Origin: Larimichthys crocea
Lineage: Eukaryota; Chordata; Actinopteri; Sciaenidae
DNA: 64,000 nucleotides
Reading direction: 5' to 3'
Assembly: GCF_000972845.2 (NCBI RefSeq)
Contig: NC_040018.1
Location: forward strand, 787,632-851,631
Of this stretch, positions 40,586 through 52,577 are shown in pieces. The notes under the pieces are model-generated. The model made no database searches. It was not told the DNA's origin and saw only the letters and a list, made by a program, of their open reading frames with translations. The position numbers and the translations under genes were made by a program. Every line of letters starts with the position of its first letter. Within the stretch, counting starts at the first letter, position 1.

Positions 40586-42029
40586 TGTAAATTCAGCGGA
40601 CAAATAAATGAAGAAACGTCTTCACAATTTTGACAAAATAAAAGCAAGCAAACAAAAGAACGACTGGAACAAGTTTGTCATACACAGAAACAACTGTCCT
40701 TTGTGTAATAATCAGCATTATTTTTGAGCATGACGTCATGAAACATTGAAGTGAGATGGAGAATAGTCAAGTTACAATCACACATCACGGCTTATCATTA
40801 AATTATGAATTAATTAGCTATTGGGTAGTATGAGTAGAACGAGTAGTAATCTGTTATAATTCAGTCAAATAAACTATTATATCAGCATTTAAGAAGAATG
40901 TAGAATAATTTACAGAAATGAGGGGATACTTGTGAGCAAAAATTGATTTCATAATTAGTAGGAATGAACTGATCAGATACAGCACGTCAATATTGGCGCC
41001 AACACTGCTATTGTCAGTTATTTGTGGCGTGACAGATCAACATTAAATCGTTTTCTTTGTCAATGTCGCTATGAAACGTTTCCTCTATGAGACAAATGAG
41101 GGAAATCTTGTGGAAAATAGAGTATTATATTGATTGATACTTGATATTGTCAGATACATTAAGTTGAAGTATTGCAATTGCTATCAGAAGAGAAAAAAGT
41201 GGAACAAATACATCACTAGATGGAACTCAGTGAGCCTGCATGGTAGTTATTATGTAATGCTTTTAGATGTATAGTATAACTGGCTATTTCAGGTGCATGA
41301 TTAGGAAACAGAGAACAAAAATCAGCAGAGCTTTGGGTTTTGAGGACCAAAGCGAAGAACCACAACCCCGAAGACGTGTTAAACACAACCATAATTTCAC
41401 TACTGCAGGATTTGGTTGAGATTTTATTTTAAAAAACTGTTGCACAGATATTTTTTCCTAACGGAAAGGATACACAGTTTGACAAACAAGCTTGAAATAG
41501 CACTTGGATTAGCATTAATTAGATATATTTATTATTGTTAGTGTTATTTAACCATGCTACTTATGTAATGGATTCCTTTTTAAGTTGGTTGAACTTAATC
41601 AACTTTGGCTGCAAGTAAAACCTTTAATAGTAGTATCCTTGTTGGGAGGAGACACTCGAGGTATTTTTCCTGTGACATGCAGTATTAGGAACAGAAATGA
41701 GGGACTCTGCACTGGTTTATGTGATTCAGGTCTGACTTTTGAGCTCTTTGAGATCTTTTCCTAGCTGCCTATTTAAACCACTTTTTGCTGCTTCAGCACA
41801 ACCATGCAGCACTTTCACTTTAGGTAAAAGAGTTGTGATGCCTTTAAAAGAATTCATAACATCCAACCTGTACTGACCTTATACGGCAAATAAAAACTAT
41901 CGATCCTCCCTCCCCAACTCCCACTTTAAAAGACTTATTGTGGCGCTCCATTTCATCTAATCACTTGGCAAAAGAGTCCGGGGTCTAAATAAAGAAAGAA
42001 TAAATAAAAAAGTCCCTGGGCCAACGTGT

Positions 42030-42385
42030 TGCTCTCACCTTTGCAGATGAAATTACCCGAAAAGCTGTTACAAATCAATATAATCAATGCAATCAGCTAA
42101 CTGACACAGGCAATCTCCTGCCAGTAAGTAAAATACCCCCGGTGGAGATCTTTCAATCTCTAGTGCCATAATTGCCCCCAAGGGCGACGTTAGGGTGTAG
42201 CATTTTGTACACTTAATTAAATTAGTGAGCTCTGTGGACAGGGTGGGTTGCCGATCTCAAAGAGAACGGATTGGTCTGGCCCTGAGCCAGTAATTAAGGC
42301 AATACCTTTCCTGATTACGCCAATCCCCCTTAATGAACTCATTATGCATTTTAACCCAAACACTCCCATGAATTAATGAGCACAA
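42030..42385. promoter_or_regulatory. Candidate conserved non-coding element
   Basis: A unique block with gtgccataattgcccccaag, gtacacttaattaaattag, gccagtaattaaggcaatac and cccttaatgaactcattatg. It has dense TAAT/ATTA cores in otherwise mixed composition and no frame. Regulatory role inferred. Confidence 0.35.
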
Positions 42386-43083
42386 AGAAAGCTCCTGGAT
42401 GGAAAGGACACCTCGATCACGAACACAAGTCATAACTCATCCACTCAACCGGGTAGACGTAATGTCCATATTTCTCTCTCTTTCAGCTGCAGCCAAGACT
42501 AATTTGGACTTGAGTGACAGCAAAAGTTCTGGGTCTGTACACATAAAGCTTTAAAGAAATAAGACCCCTCGTCTGGCAAGTAACGAAAGAAACTTTACTG
42601 GGCGACTTTACAAGGTCTAACTGGAATCGTATCCGAATTCACTCTATTCAGAAAACTTTCGGGTGGTCATTTTGCACAGATAAGACGACATGGTCACACC
42701 ACATGGGGTCCAAACATATGTGTAAAATGATTTAAAGAGACCTAGGAACACTGCTGGGTGGGAGCAGCTCTGCGCTGACCCATAATGCTTTGCTAATTAA
42801 ATAATTCACTAATTGATTCATTGCCAAATCAATAAAGTCTGCAGATGGTTTATGGTGTGAGAGCTAAAGTGTGTTTGTGTTTGAGGAGGACTGGGGTTGG
42901 ATTACAAATGAATGACACACGCACACAGAGGATGCAAACTGCCCCCTAACTGAATGACAAGCAAAAGCGCATGAAATTGGTGCTAAAATGTCGACGAACA
43001 TTGAGTTGACCTTGAGCTTGTGTTGTATGACATCATTTCAGCCTCTCACAGGCAGATGATGGTGAATATAAAAGGCGGGGGCA

Positions 43084-43114
43084 GTGTGTGTGTGTGCGTG
43101 TGTGTGTGTGTGTG
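43084..43114. repeat. (GT)n microsatellite
   Basis: GT run with one GC interruption. Confidence 0.9.
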
Positions 43115-43644
43115 GGCACATGTTGAACCCATAAACACAGCTCCGTCCTGAACCCAGTCTCTGGGGAGTCTGGGTGTTTGTAGGTGGGCCTGAGGAAAAA
43201 TCAGCTGAGATATCATTAATTCAAGTGTAATGAATCCTTAGAGTGTTTGTGTGTAAAAGGGCATATGCACTGTAAATATGTGGTATATTATCTATACTTT
43301 ATGACTGGTCATTCCTGTGTGTGTTTGTGTTTGTGCACACTGAGGTCGGAATTACCTTTGAAATGAATTGGGACAACAGTGAAGTGTGACATCTGATCTG
43401 GGTGGACGTAAAGGGTTGTAAATCCCGCTGCATGAGCAGCTTGGTATTTTTTTCCAAGCATATGTGCATGCAAACACACACACGCACAGATGCAAAGAAT
43501 AGCCACCAGTGCTCAGCAACTGTGGGACGAAGGTTGTGCTCATCTGCCATGGGGAGACTATTCATCTAAGACTTAATTAAAGAAGTACAGAATTTCTCAT
43601 TACACACATTTTAATGTTTTTTAGTTACCTTTAGTTACGTGAAC

Positions 43645-44185
43645 ACGAGAAACATTTCACTCCACAAGATCATATTCCAATACGAGAGCCTGCACCCTTC
43701 TGGGAAGGTTACAGGGTACAAAAGACGTTGGAACCTGGCTGCAGAGATTTGCTCCCAATCAGCCACAAGAGCATTAGTGAGGTTGGGCACTGATGTTTGT
43801 GACAAGGCCTGGCTAACAGTTGATGTTTCAGTTAATGCTGAAGCCTTCCTGCCACAAAGTTTGAAGGACACAGTTGTGTCATTCATTATCATTGTATGCT
43901 GTAGAATTAATATTTCCCCTTAATTGGAAACAAGGTGCCTAGCCCAAACCATAAAAAAAAACAGAACAAGGCCATTATTCGTCTTCCACTAACCTTTACG
44001 TTTGGCACAACAAATTCACAGAGGTAGCTTTTTGCTGGCATCCGCCAAACCAAGATTCATCCATCTGACTGCCAGATAGTAAAGCGAGATTCATCATCGG
44101 AATACGTCAACACATTTCCACTGTCCAAGGTTTTATACCACTACATCCAACGTATGGTGAACTTAGTACCAAATTCCATACTTTC
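43645..44185 (-). pseudogene. Degenerate Tc1/mariner-type transposase remnant
   Basis: Read on the minus strand, this region contains phrases of a common fish Tc1/mariner-class element. Near 44050-44120 it encodes SDDESRFTIWQSDG, which includes the DESRF motif around a catalytic Asp, then VWRMPA after an in-frame stop. Upstream plus-strand wording such as tgctcccaatcagccacaag and agagcattagtgaggttggg matches the same element. Stops and frameshifts make it inactive. Ends are approximate because terminal inverted repeats were not identified. Confidence 0.7.
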
Positions 44186-46124
44186 TTAAGACGCAGCATT
44201 TTGTCAGGAGTTACATGAAATTGCTTAATTAAAGTATTGACAAATGTATTTACTTAAACTTACACACAAGACCTTTACCCAGGAGCAAGTTGTCGACCGA
44301 TCAGGGTTGGTGGTTTAATTTCTATTTTAGTGTAAATGTTTGATGATGGATATCTCATACCTGTATGCTTGATATTATGGAGCTGGTCTGAATAATAAAA
44401 AATGGTGTCCAAATACTGTACCTTTCACCACAGTGTGTATATCAGGCTGACTAATACACATAATTGTATTTGAGTATTGATTCACATACTTTTCTTGACA
44501 GACTACTTTTTAAATGTAGGATGTAGTTTTATTTCACAATGATATTAAAAACTGTATACAGAGTGCTACATATTAAATATTTATTTATCATTTACTGTGC
44601 AGTGAATAAAAGATGAAACATAGTTTTAACAGAATTTTCCATAATCAAATAAAATAGTAAGTCTTAGATTACTGACAACTCCGTTCCATGTATTAGTTCT
44701 CCATTAATACCCACACAAATATTCATAGTCATTTTACAAATTTAAAGCATTGAAAATGTATTGTATTTAAACCGTATGCCAGTTCCAACAATTAACTGTT
44801 TAAGTTAACTACCGAGATCTTTTAGTTCGGTTATGGGGCAATATCGTCACATTACAGAGTCAACAAAGCTTTCATCTCAACTTAAATGCCCAAAGTGTTG
44901 ATTCATCTGATCAAAGTTTTGAAAGGTACCATGTAGGCTGACTGTCAGACCCTTTGGTGTGTGGATGAGCCCTGAGAGAACAAAAGTGTGAGACCACATT
45001 CACACATAACAGGAAACCCAGAATTTAACACAAGCATAGGTGGAATGGAAAATAGTTTACAAACACAAACCAGAGAAAGAGGAAGTAAAAAAGGTTAAAC
45101 TGCAATGGCAGATATGACAATGCCTTCGACTTACAGTTAAAGAAACATTTCTAAGTCATTACTTAAAGTGATTAAAAGTTAATTTGCTTCCTTTGTTTCC
45201 TCCTGCGCCTTAAATATTTTTACTTTTGTGTATTCAGATACTCTTTACTGTGTTTTACAAACAGTCCATTTACTCATTATAACCTGTACAGACAGAAACG
45301 TGGTCAATCACCACTTCAATATGAGGAGCAGGGGACTGTGATGGTGGAGCACCTCTATGTGTTCAAATGCAGCATTGCAGGTGAGGAGCACACTGCCCCT
45401 GCACTTCTCTCCAGTCGAGACAACAGTATTAGTGAAGGAGTCAAAAAAAGCTGAAGGCAGAGTTGTATATATTGATAATTACAGCAAACATGTAAGCAAA
45501 AGATGTTAGGAATCAAGATTATTAGAAAATAAAAGTAACTGGACCATACTAACTTCATGGTAGGGAATGTAAACTGATATGTATTGAACTCAAGTAACTT
45601 CAATTAACTGGAAAGTTTGGCAAACTTTTATATTTTGCCTTTTCTTATTCAAAAACTACAATTTTAAGACAAAAAAAGATTTCTTTTTTTAAAAGGAATA
45701 TGCTTGAAAGTACTCCGGCTCTGTCAAAAGCTCCAGCTGAACACTGAATCGACAGACATGAGAGCGGTGTCTTTCCTCTCATGTAAATCGTGAAAGTAGC
45801 TAAGCGCAATGTTCAAAATGTCAAATTATTCCTTTAAGATTTAAGGTAAAGCCACTTGATTATCAGAAGAAACATTTGACCATCGCAAAACCAGCATATT
45901 GCAGAGTCAATGTTTACATTATGTTTACAAAAGTCCACTGTCATACGCAGGCTGGATCAGATCATTCAAACTAAAAGCTGATACTGTTGTCAAGCTCCTC
46001 AAGCTGGGTGACAGTCTGTACCTAAACTTTTTACACTGAAGTCAATAAATAAAAGAAATATTTTCAAGCTTAAAATTAGAGATGGTCATTTTTGTGTTTC
46101 CCACATCCAGTGCACCGCGCAAGA

Positions 46125-46430
46125 TCAGACCATGTTGGTTTGGGTGTTGGGGCTGCGACTCTGCAGGTCCTGTACCTGGTCAAGAACCCAGTTGATGTTT
46201 GGTCTCTCCTGGGGATTTGATACCATTATGGAGCTCAGCAGCATCTGAAGGCCCTGTGAGTAACTGGGAACACGACAGACAGATAGCAAATTAGCCATTA
46301 TACCAGAGTTCATACACAACAAAATGCAACAATGGGAAGTTAACAGGGGTGTGATGGTACACAGATTCACAAAGAATTCATGTCTATCCCGCTTTAGTAG
46401 TTTAGTATGAGTTTAGTACAGAAAAAATAA

Positions 46431-46485
<55 letters not shown>

Positions 46486-49032
46486 CCAAAAAGATCATGT
46501 TTCTTTTCATCTGGGTGATTACAAAAGTGGAGCACCACTGACACCTTGCTCTCGTCTACAGGAATTGCTCCCAAGCAATGACTCAGATGTTGTAGCATTT
46601 CATTTGCCAAAGTGTGACTGACTCGCACGTCCCTCAGCTTGTTGTTCAGCAAACCTGTGCTTTGTCTAAAATGGCATTAAAATATGTTTTTTAAATTACC
46701 ATTTTACATGGTAATGGTATTAGCTGCTAGTAGCTACTAGTATAAAATATATCTTTAAAATGAGTTACTTGCTTTGAAACTGTGACATTTTTTCTTTTCT
46801 CAATGGAAATTTTTCTTTCCTACCACTATCCAGAGAGGTAACAGGAGCTGATGCATTAATGGAAAGTTCAAGTTACACTGTAGGATACTGTTACAGTCAG
46901 ACTGACCTGCAAGACTGTGGGATGGCCACTGGGTTCTGGACAGCCAGGGCAACACTGTCCCCCTTCTGAAACACCATGTCATATGGCCCCTCCAACATCA
47001 TCATGCAGTAAAGCACACAGCCAAGTGACTGGAGGAAAGCAGGGAGACAGCAAAAGATGAGATAAAGAAGTAGTCAGTGGATGATAAAGCACTTGGTTTC
47101 AGAGACGATGTCACCTGAGATGACCACAAGCACAAACCCGAAGAGTAAAAAAATACAAGGCTTTACCCAGATATCAGTGCGCTCGTCTATAATGCAGTGG
47201 CTCTCTACATTGAAGAGTTCAGGAGCCCTGTAGGAAATGGTGCACCGCTGGGCTGCCCAGTCTTGTATCGTCATAGCTTCTCTGGTTCCTCTAACCTGAA
47301 ATAAACTCAGTTTTATTAAAATCATCACTGGGTAAGATCATTTAGTTAATGTTTAGAAGATAAGCCTTTAAACATAGACAGCTGTGTGCATGTATATAAA
47401 TCTTGAAAAGGTTACGAAAATACTTATTTAGTTGAGTAGATGGGGAAAAAACAAAACAGTTGAATGCCCACGTCACAAACATGATAAAAGATTATTAACT
47501 TCCTTCAGGTAGCAAAACATTAAATCAATGACAGTGAAGAAAACAGTGGAAATATATAGTTCACTGGCATTAAAAATGTTACTCTGCCATCTAGAGGAAG
47601 AAATGTCTACCCTTTTTAATAAAACAATGTCACGTATAGTGAGTATTTACTCTCTTAACATTATCAACACGACAATTTATGAGTCGCCATTAAATTAATT
47701 TAAAATAATTCTCCTAAATATTGATCTTTCTAAAGTAATCAATAAAAATGTACACACTTTTCACACATCCTTACCTCAACCCTGGCACGGTTCATAGAGC
47801 CCAGGTCCATCAGAACCGGCCTGTCATCCTCATCCAGGAGCACATTTGTGGGCTTCAGGTCTCTGTGAAATGATAGCAGACATACCATGCATTTAATTGT
47901 GTTAATCTTAAGAAGTAAGACAAAATTTGCAATTTGGAAAAGCACGTCAATAACATGAATGCTAAAAGATCAGAAATGGAATCTCACTGATTGGGATATT
48001 TTCAATTTCTTCATTTCTCTATTAAGTTAAACATTGTGGACAAAATGCAGTAAATGTATCGCACAAGTTAAATGATGAACCACAAAATGCTGCTATATTC
48101 ACTCATACCTAACACTTACACACAAACACTTACCTGTGTGCATAGCCTTTTTCATGAATGGCCTTGAGTCCAGAGCAGATCCCACGCAAGATTTGCAAAA
48201 TCTGCTTTTCGGGCATTGAGCTCCCCTTGTCTCTTAGCTTCTCCAGAACAGACCACAGGCTGCCTTTCTGTTGACATAAACACACCAAGATCAAAACCAG
48301 ATCATCATAATAACAACGATAATTCCCCTTGAGGTTGTTCTGGTCGTACTAACCGCTGCGTTAACTTACGCTGATATACGGCAGAAGTAACCAGGCTTCA
48401 GTCTTTCCTCCACGATCAACAAAGGCGTGCGCGACCAGGCTCAAGATGTTGGGGTGATTAAACATCTGATGCATTTCCATCTCTGTCTGAGCCTCCTGTC
48501 GGCCTTCGCGGTCATGGCACAGGACCCTCTTCAGGGCGTAGAAGCGCCCGTCCTTTGCCCCCTCTACCAGATCGACATAACTGAACCCACTGAAGAGAGG
48601 ACACAAGGATTAGGAAACAGTGTATTAATCCTGACTGTAATCCCATAAGGAGACAAACATCAACATCTCTCAATACTGTCGCCAGCTTGTTTGTTGCTGA
48701 AACTGAAAATTTGCTGCAGCAGGATTTGTAGAATCGACTCAAAGTAACCTGAAATGTTCATTTTAATGAACATGAAAGAAATATGTCACCCAGTGCAACA
48801 GTGATGTGTTTTTGAAAGTTTTTGGGATGTACATAAGACCAAGTTTTGGCTACGCAAACAAAACCTTCAGAGCTGGTTTTCATGTTTTTATGTAACATTT
48901 AGACAAAACATTTAATCTTAGAGGTGAAGTCAACATGTTACCTTACCCTTCGTCTAGTTTCTGCACAAAGTAATACTTCTTGTTGTCGATGGTGATGGAT
49001 CCACGGGAGCATATGCACAGAGCCTGCCCCAT
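46125..49032 (-). CDS. stk16: serine/threonine kinase 16 (PKL12/MPSK1), complete
   Basis: Membrane-anchored Ser/Thr kinase of the NAK family, associated with the Golgi in mammals. Coding exons: 48947-49032, 48370-48589, 48134-48267, 47775-47862, 47167-47295, 46907-47028, 46125-46263. They total 918 nt and 305 aa, the same length as human STK16. The N-terminus [11 protein letters not shown] keeps Gly2 for myristoylation and Cys6/Cys8 for palmitoylation. Kinase motifs in order: glycine loop DEGGFSYVDL, catalytic Lys in [15 protein letters not shown], metal-binding DLG (the family's variant of DFG) in [11 protein letters not shown] in YRAPELF, and DIWSLGCVLY. A 5' non-coding exon ending at 49350 appears to be spliced to the exon holding the start. 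The tail NTQTNMV is slightly unlike human HTTQI. Confidence 0.96.
46413..46670 (-). other. Unrecognised reading frame in stk16 intron 7
   Basis: A frame of about 60 residues before the AAT repeat reads [20 protein letters not shown] and [18 protein letters not shown]. It has coding-like composition but no splice sites matching stk16 phases and no family I recognise. It may be a transposon fragment or chance. Confidence 0.25.
46431..46482. repeat. (AAT)n microsatellite in stk16 intron 7
   Basis: About 17 AAT trinucleotides. Confidence 0.97.
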
Positions 49033-49349
49033 CTTGACTGGTACATTGTTTAACACAAAGCTTTTAAGGGCCTGGGAAAGGAAAGGAGACAAGTAGTTAA
49101 AAAAAACATCCATTACTGACAGATATAAGTCCACAGATAGAGTAAATAAAACAGGTTATAAAAGCAAACAACACATCTCCTCTCTAACGTCTAACCGTTA
49201 TCTACAACCGCCAAACTGACACGTTAACGTCCGTTTTTTTTTGTTAACGTTAGCGTCGAAATCGCTGCGTCATTGTTTTTTAAAGTAAGCGGCAGCTTAA
49301 ACATACCATAGCTCTGACACAAACAATGACGGTACGTCTTTATTCTTAC

Positions 49350-49422
49350 CAGCTGAGCTTTCTGTTTACCAAATCACCATACTGACATTTCTGGTCCAGC
49401 TACTACTGCTGCTTCCGCCTCC
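49350..49422 (-). promoter_or_regulatory. stk16: stk16 non-coding first exon and promoter-proximal region
   Basis: The minus-strand sequence contains a good donor (CAGCTG then gtaagaat) with the exon ending at 49350. The coding exon has an acceptor just upstream of its GCCCTTAAAAGC leader. A LINE tail begins at about 49423, so little unique promoter remains upstream. Confidence 0.5.
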
Positions 49423-49990
49423 TTTCTTCTTCTTCTTCTCCTTTGGCGTTCATTGGCAGTGGGCATCCTTAATGTTGCATTCACTGCCATCTGCTGGACT
49501 TTACTTCTTTCTTATTTCCTCTTCTGCTGTATACTTTGGATTAGTCCAGTTGAGACAAGAAATCTCACAATGACTCTCCTCCCTTCTCTAGATTTTCCAC
49601 ATTCTACTAAACTCTACCACTATTCCTGCCTTCTGCAGCCCTGTACTCATCACTTCCCTCTCTCTTTCATATCTAGGACACGCTGTAGTCACTGTCTCCC
49701 TCTCCCCCAAGGCCCCAGTTTATTATCTTAAGTGTTATTCAATTTACTGCGCCCTATTCTTATTCTGCTTATGACTACTTGTTCTGCTCTATTCTCTCCA
49801 TAACACCCTATCTCTCCTGCTACACTTACAATTTATATAAATGGTTCGTCCAGTGATTGTTTATTTTCCTTCCCTCCCTCTGCTTTTGATAATTTTACTT
49901 TCATTTTCACCTCCTCTTTCTTTACTGCCTCCTTAGCAACTTTGTCTGCTTTTTTGTTTCCTTGTACTCCTAAATGCACTTTTTTTTAAA
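49423..49990 (-). mobile_element. 5'-truncated LINE retrotransposon with RNase H remnant
   Basis: On the minus strand, 49841-49979 encodes VHLGVQGNKKADKVAKEAV, the end of an RNase H domain (G-x-GN-x-x-AD motif) of the kind in I/R1-related LINEs. Further along, near 49650-49700, is a degenerate CPRYERERE frame like the C-x-x-Y-x-x-ER segment near the ends of such ORF2 proteins. The element finishes with agatggcagtgaatgcaaca, ccactgccaatgaacgccaa and an (AAG)n tail at 49423-49440, a typical fish LINE 3' end. It is dead and sits against the stk16 promoter. Confidence 0.75.
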
Positions 49991-50034
49991 AATGGTGTAC
50001 AGCGATCCACTGTACATAGTGCAACTGGCAAGGC

Positions 50035-50345
50035 AGAAGTGCTAAAAACTGTAATTCCTCAAGCGGCCACTAGGCTGGCTTCAGAACATTTCAACGTCCA
50101 TAAACACCCATATTAAAATGTCCAACCTCACAGCAGAAATAAACATGTTTACAGCGTGGTACAAAAAAGCAGTTTTGGTCTCTATAGCTAATTTCCCCAT
50201 TCATGATAAGTGGGGGTGATTTTTTTCTGTAACACATCTGTTCAACTTATATTAAAACTTAAAGTTATGCATAATTAACAGTGTGGCTGCTTTTGGCTCA
50301 CAGGTAATTGCCATTACAGATGGCTTATTTGCACTCATGCATCAT
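50035..50345 (+). repeat. Dispersed repeat family A, copy 2
   Basis: Contains aactgtaattcctcaagcgg, taaaatgtccaac, acagcagaaataaacatgtt and ttacagcgtggta in the same order as the inverted copy at 32570-32760. It continues with ttttggtctctatagctaat, typical of a widespread fish repeat. Confidence 0.75.
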
Positions 50346-50924
50346 TTGGCCCACTTCTGCTGAAATGGTTAATAAATAGTACACACTGAACTTTTTCATC
50401 TTAAATGTGTTTTTAAAAGTTATCCTGTTGAACATTTTCTCTTCTTTCTTTGACCTACATATGTTTCTAAATGTTTACTTTATGGTTCAGCATGCATGTA
50501 ATAAAAATACCCTTCCCATCACTGCTCTCATCACTCATTTACTGCAAACTGTTGGCTTGACCACAACTTTGCTAATAAGACTTTAAAGTGTTTCTCCGAA
50601 GAGCTTGTTTCGCTAACCTGCCTGCCCTGATTTCCTCTCAAACTGTGAACTGCAGGAAACCACATAAATGTTTTTTAAAGTACCTTGTTTAATAGGTTGG
50701 AACATACTTGAAACACTTTGAATAAAATATCTTCACAGCTAGAACTAAGAGATCTGTCTTTAGAATTAGGCTTAAATTATGCATTGTATTAAACCTTGCA
50801 CATCCTCTGCATATCTTTTGACAACCAACCCAAGCCTACTCTTTGCTTCATTCCAGCATGGTGTTTGACTTTGCTGCTCCAAAACACTTTCCTAGAGCTT
50901 GTGCTTGTGTTTTATTAAAGGTCT

Positions 50925-51060
50925 AGTAAGATTTAGTGGCATCTAGCAGTTAAGTTGCAGACTGCAACGAAATGCATTAACCCTTCCCTCGCCTTCCTCT
51001 CGGGAAAAAAAACGACTATTAGCCACAGAAAAGAGTAATGGGCACTCAGTTTCCCACTAC
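50925..51060. repeat. Probable interspersed-repeat fragment
   Basis: The words tagtggcatctagcagttaa, gttgcagactgcaacgaaat and acccttccctcgccttcc resemble a common fish repeat. There is only one copy in the window, so it is supported by recall rather than comparison. Confidence 0.4.
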
Positions 51061-51204
51061 AAATAGACATGAATACTTCTTCATATGTCTCCTATTTATC
51101 TAATACAGGGGTCTTCAACCAGGGGTCCGTGACCCTTAGGAGGTCCACAGAGTGACTGCAGGGGGTCCACCAATTAATAACTGACAATTTTCACTAAAAT
51201 AATT

Positions 51205-51390
51205 TGTGAGAATAATAGAATAGAAAACTTTTATTGTCATTGTACAACAAACATACTGTAAGCACAACAAAATTACAGGGGGCTTCAACGAGGTGCTCGT
51301 CCTAATATAGGTAATAGTACAGTATAGACAAAGATAAAACCACAATATAAATACAAATGCAAAAATAAAATATAGATGCTATACAAAGAA
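51205..51390 (-). mobile_element. LINE 3'-end fragment inside the hAT element
   Basis: The text gaatagaaaacttttattgt, ttgtcattgtacaacaaaca resembles the reversed 3' ends of common fish LINEs. Related internal sequence reappears at about 53800-53990, so the two may be halves of one insertion split by later events. Confidence 0.5.
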
Positions 51391-51459
51391 AACAGGGTGT
51401 ATTCATGAAAAGTGAATGCTGCATCTTGCTTGTATTTGCATAGCAAATGGTAAAAGCAA

Positions 51460-51680
51460 CTAGAAAATTTCTAAAGAAATTTTAAGTGTGCGTGACTCTG
51501 GCCCGTGACTCTCCCCCATACATCATTGACACTGTTGAGTTTACAGAATACTAGAAAATTTCTAAAGAAATTTTGAGAGTGCCTGACTCTGGCCCCGTTT
51601 CCCCCATACATTATTACTGACACTGCTCAGCAAATTCAGTACTAGAAAATACCCGCAGAAATTTTGAGAGTGACGAGTTT
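51460..51680. repeat. Tandem triplet with 91-bp period
   Basis: Units start at 51460, 51551 and 51642 with ctagaaaa, followed by agaaatttt and, in the first two, the gactctggcccc and cccccatacat words. The spacing is 91 bp in both steps; the third unit is partial. Confidence 0.9.
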
Positions 51681-51758
51681 GTTGTTGCCAGGGGTCTGTA
51701 TTTAAAAAGCACACCTCAAATAGTAATTTTTAACATGTTTATTTAGACACAGGAGCAG

Positions 51759-52335
51759 CTAGCGCTGATGCGCTAGCAATTACCATTAGCATGTTAGCAT
51801 TAACGTGTTAACATTAGCTTGTTAACATTAGCATGTTAACATTAGTATGTTAACATTAACATGTTAGCATTAGCATGTTAACGTTGATGCGCTGACGCAT
51901 TAGCAATTAACATTAGCATTAACATGTTATCATTAGCATGTTACCATTAGCATGCATTTAATTCTTAGTGGCTAATGTTAATTAGCATTAGCATGTTAAC
52001 ATTAACATGTTAAAATTAGCATGTTAACGTTGATGCGCTAGCAATTAGCATGTTATCATTAGCATGTTAGCTTGTTAATATTAGTATGTTAGCATTAACA
52101 TGTTAGCGCTGATGCGCTAGCAATTAACATTAGCGTGTTAACACTGATGCGCTGACACGCTAGCAATTACCATTAACATGTTAGCATTAGCATGTATTTA
52201 ATTCTTAGTGGCTAATGTTAATTACCATTAGCATGTTAGCAATAACCATGTATTTAATTCCTAGTGGTTAATGTTAATTAGCATTAATTTTAGCATTGGT
52301 CGCTAATGTTAGCAAAGCTAACGCGCTAGCTGCTC
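51759..52335. repeat. TTAGC/GTTAAC-word array with higher-order structure
   Basis: About 580 bp built almost wholly from short variants of ATTAGCATGTTA and ATTAACATGTTA. Longer units recur inside it: gatgcgct(a/g)... at 51767, 51886, 52032, 52111 and 52145, and catttaattcttagtggcta-type blocks near 51955, 52193 and 52249. Many sub-units are palindromic (GTTAAC, GCTAGC, CATG). Confidence 0.93.
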
Positions 52336-52577
52336 TGCTATCTCTGTGTGTCATTTTAGACAGACAAGTTCCAATTAAGTGCTAAAACTGCTAAGATGGC
52401 CGCCGCTCGGTTTCTCCCCCCTCTCCTCCTTCAGGCAGGCTTGAGGCTGCCAAGCAACCAGGACCTAATCAGCAGCAGCTAATCTGCACCTGTTAGAATG
52501 TCAGATGGAAATCCTGACAGAGACAGAGAGAAAATGCTGAGACCTTCCCTCGAAGAGGAAGGATCTCTGACCAAACG

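Larger units (their letters stand above)
22876..46124. other. Gene desert between mnx2 and stk16
   Basis: About 23 kb with no frame that resembles a known protein or shows coherent splicing. It contains microsatellites, copies of three dispersed repeat families, a degenerate Tc1/mariner element and several AT-rich unique blocks. Long non-coding flanks are typical of developmental homeobox genes, so much of this may regulate mnx2; that is inference. Confidence 0.65.

Noticed and set aside
40239..40607. 122-codon plus-strand frame overlapping an enhancer-like block
   Set aside because: No protein similarity recognised, and its core-rich AT composition fits non-coding regulatory DNA better.
49453..49731. 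Plus-strand 92-codon hydrophobic frame upstream of stk16 as a new membrane protein
   Set aside because: It is the antisense of a degenerate LINE 3' region ending in an AAG tail.
51759..52335. CRISPR-like regular array
   Set aside because: Units are too short, lack unique spacers and are degenerate; this is a satellite-like array in a vertebrate genome.
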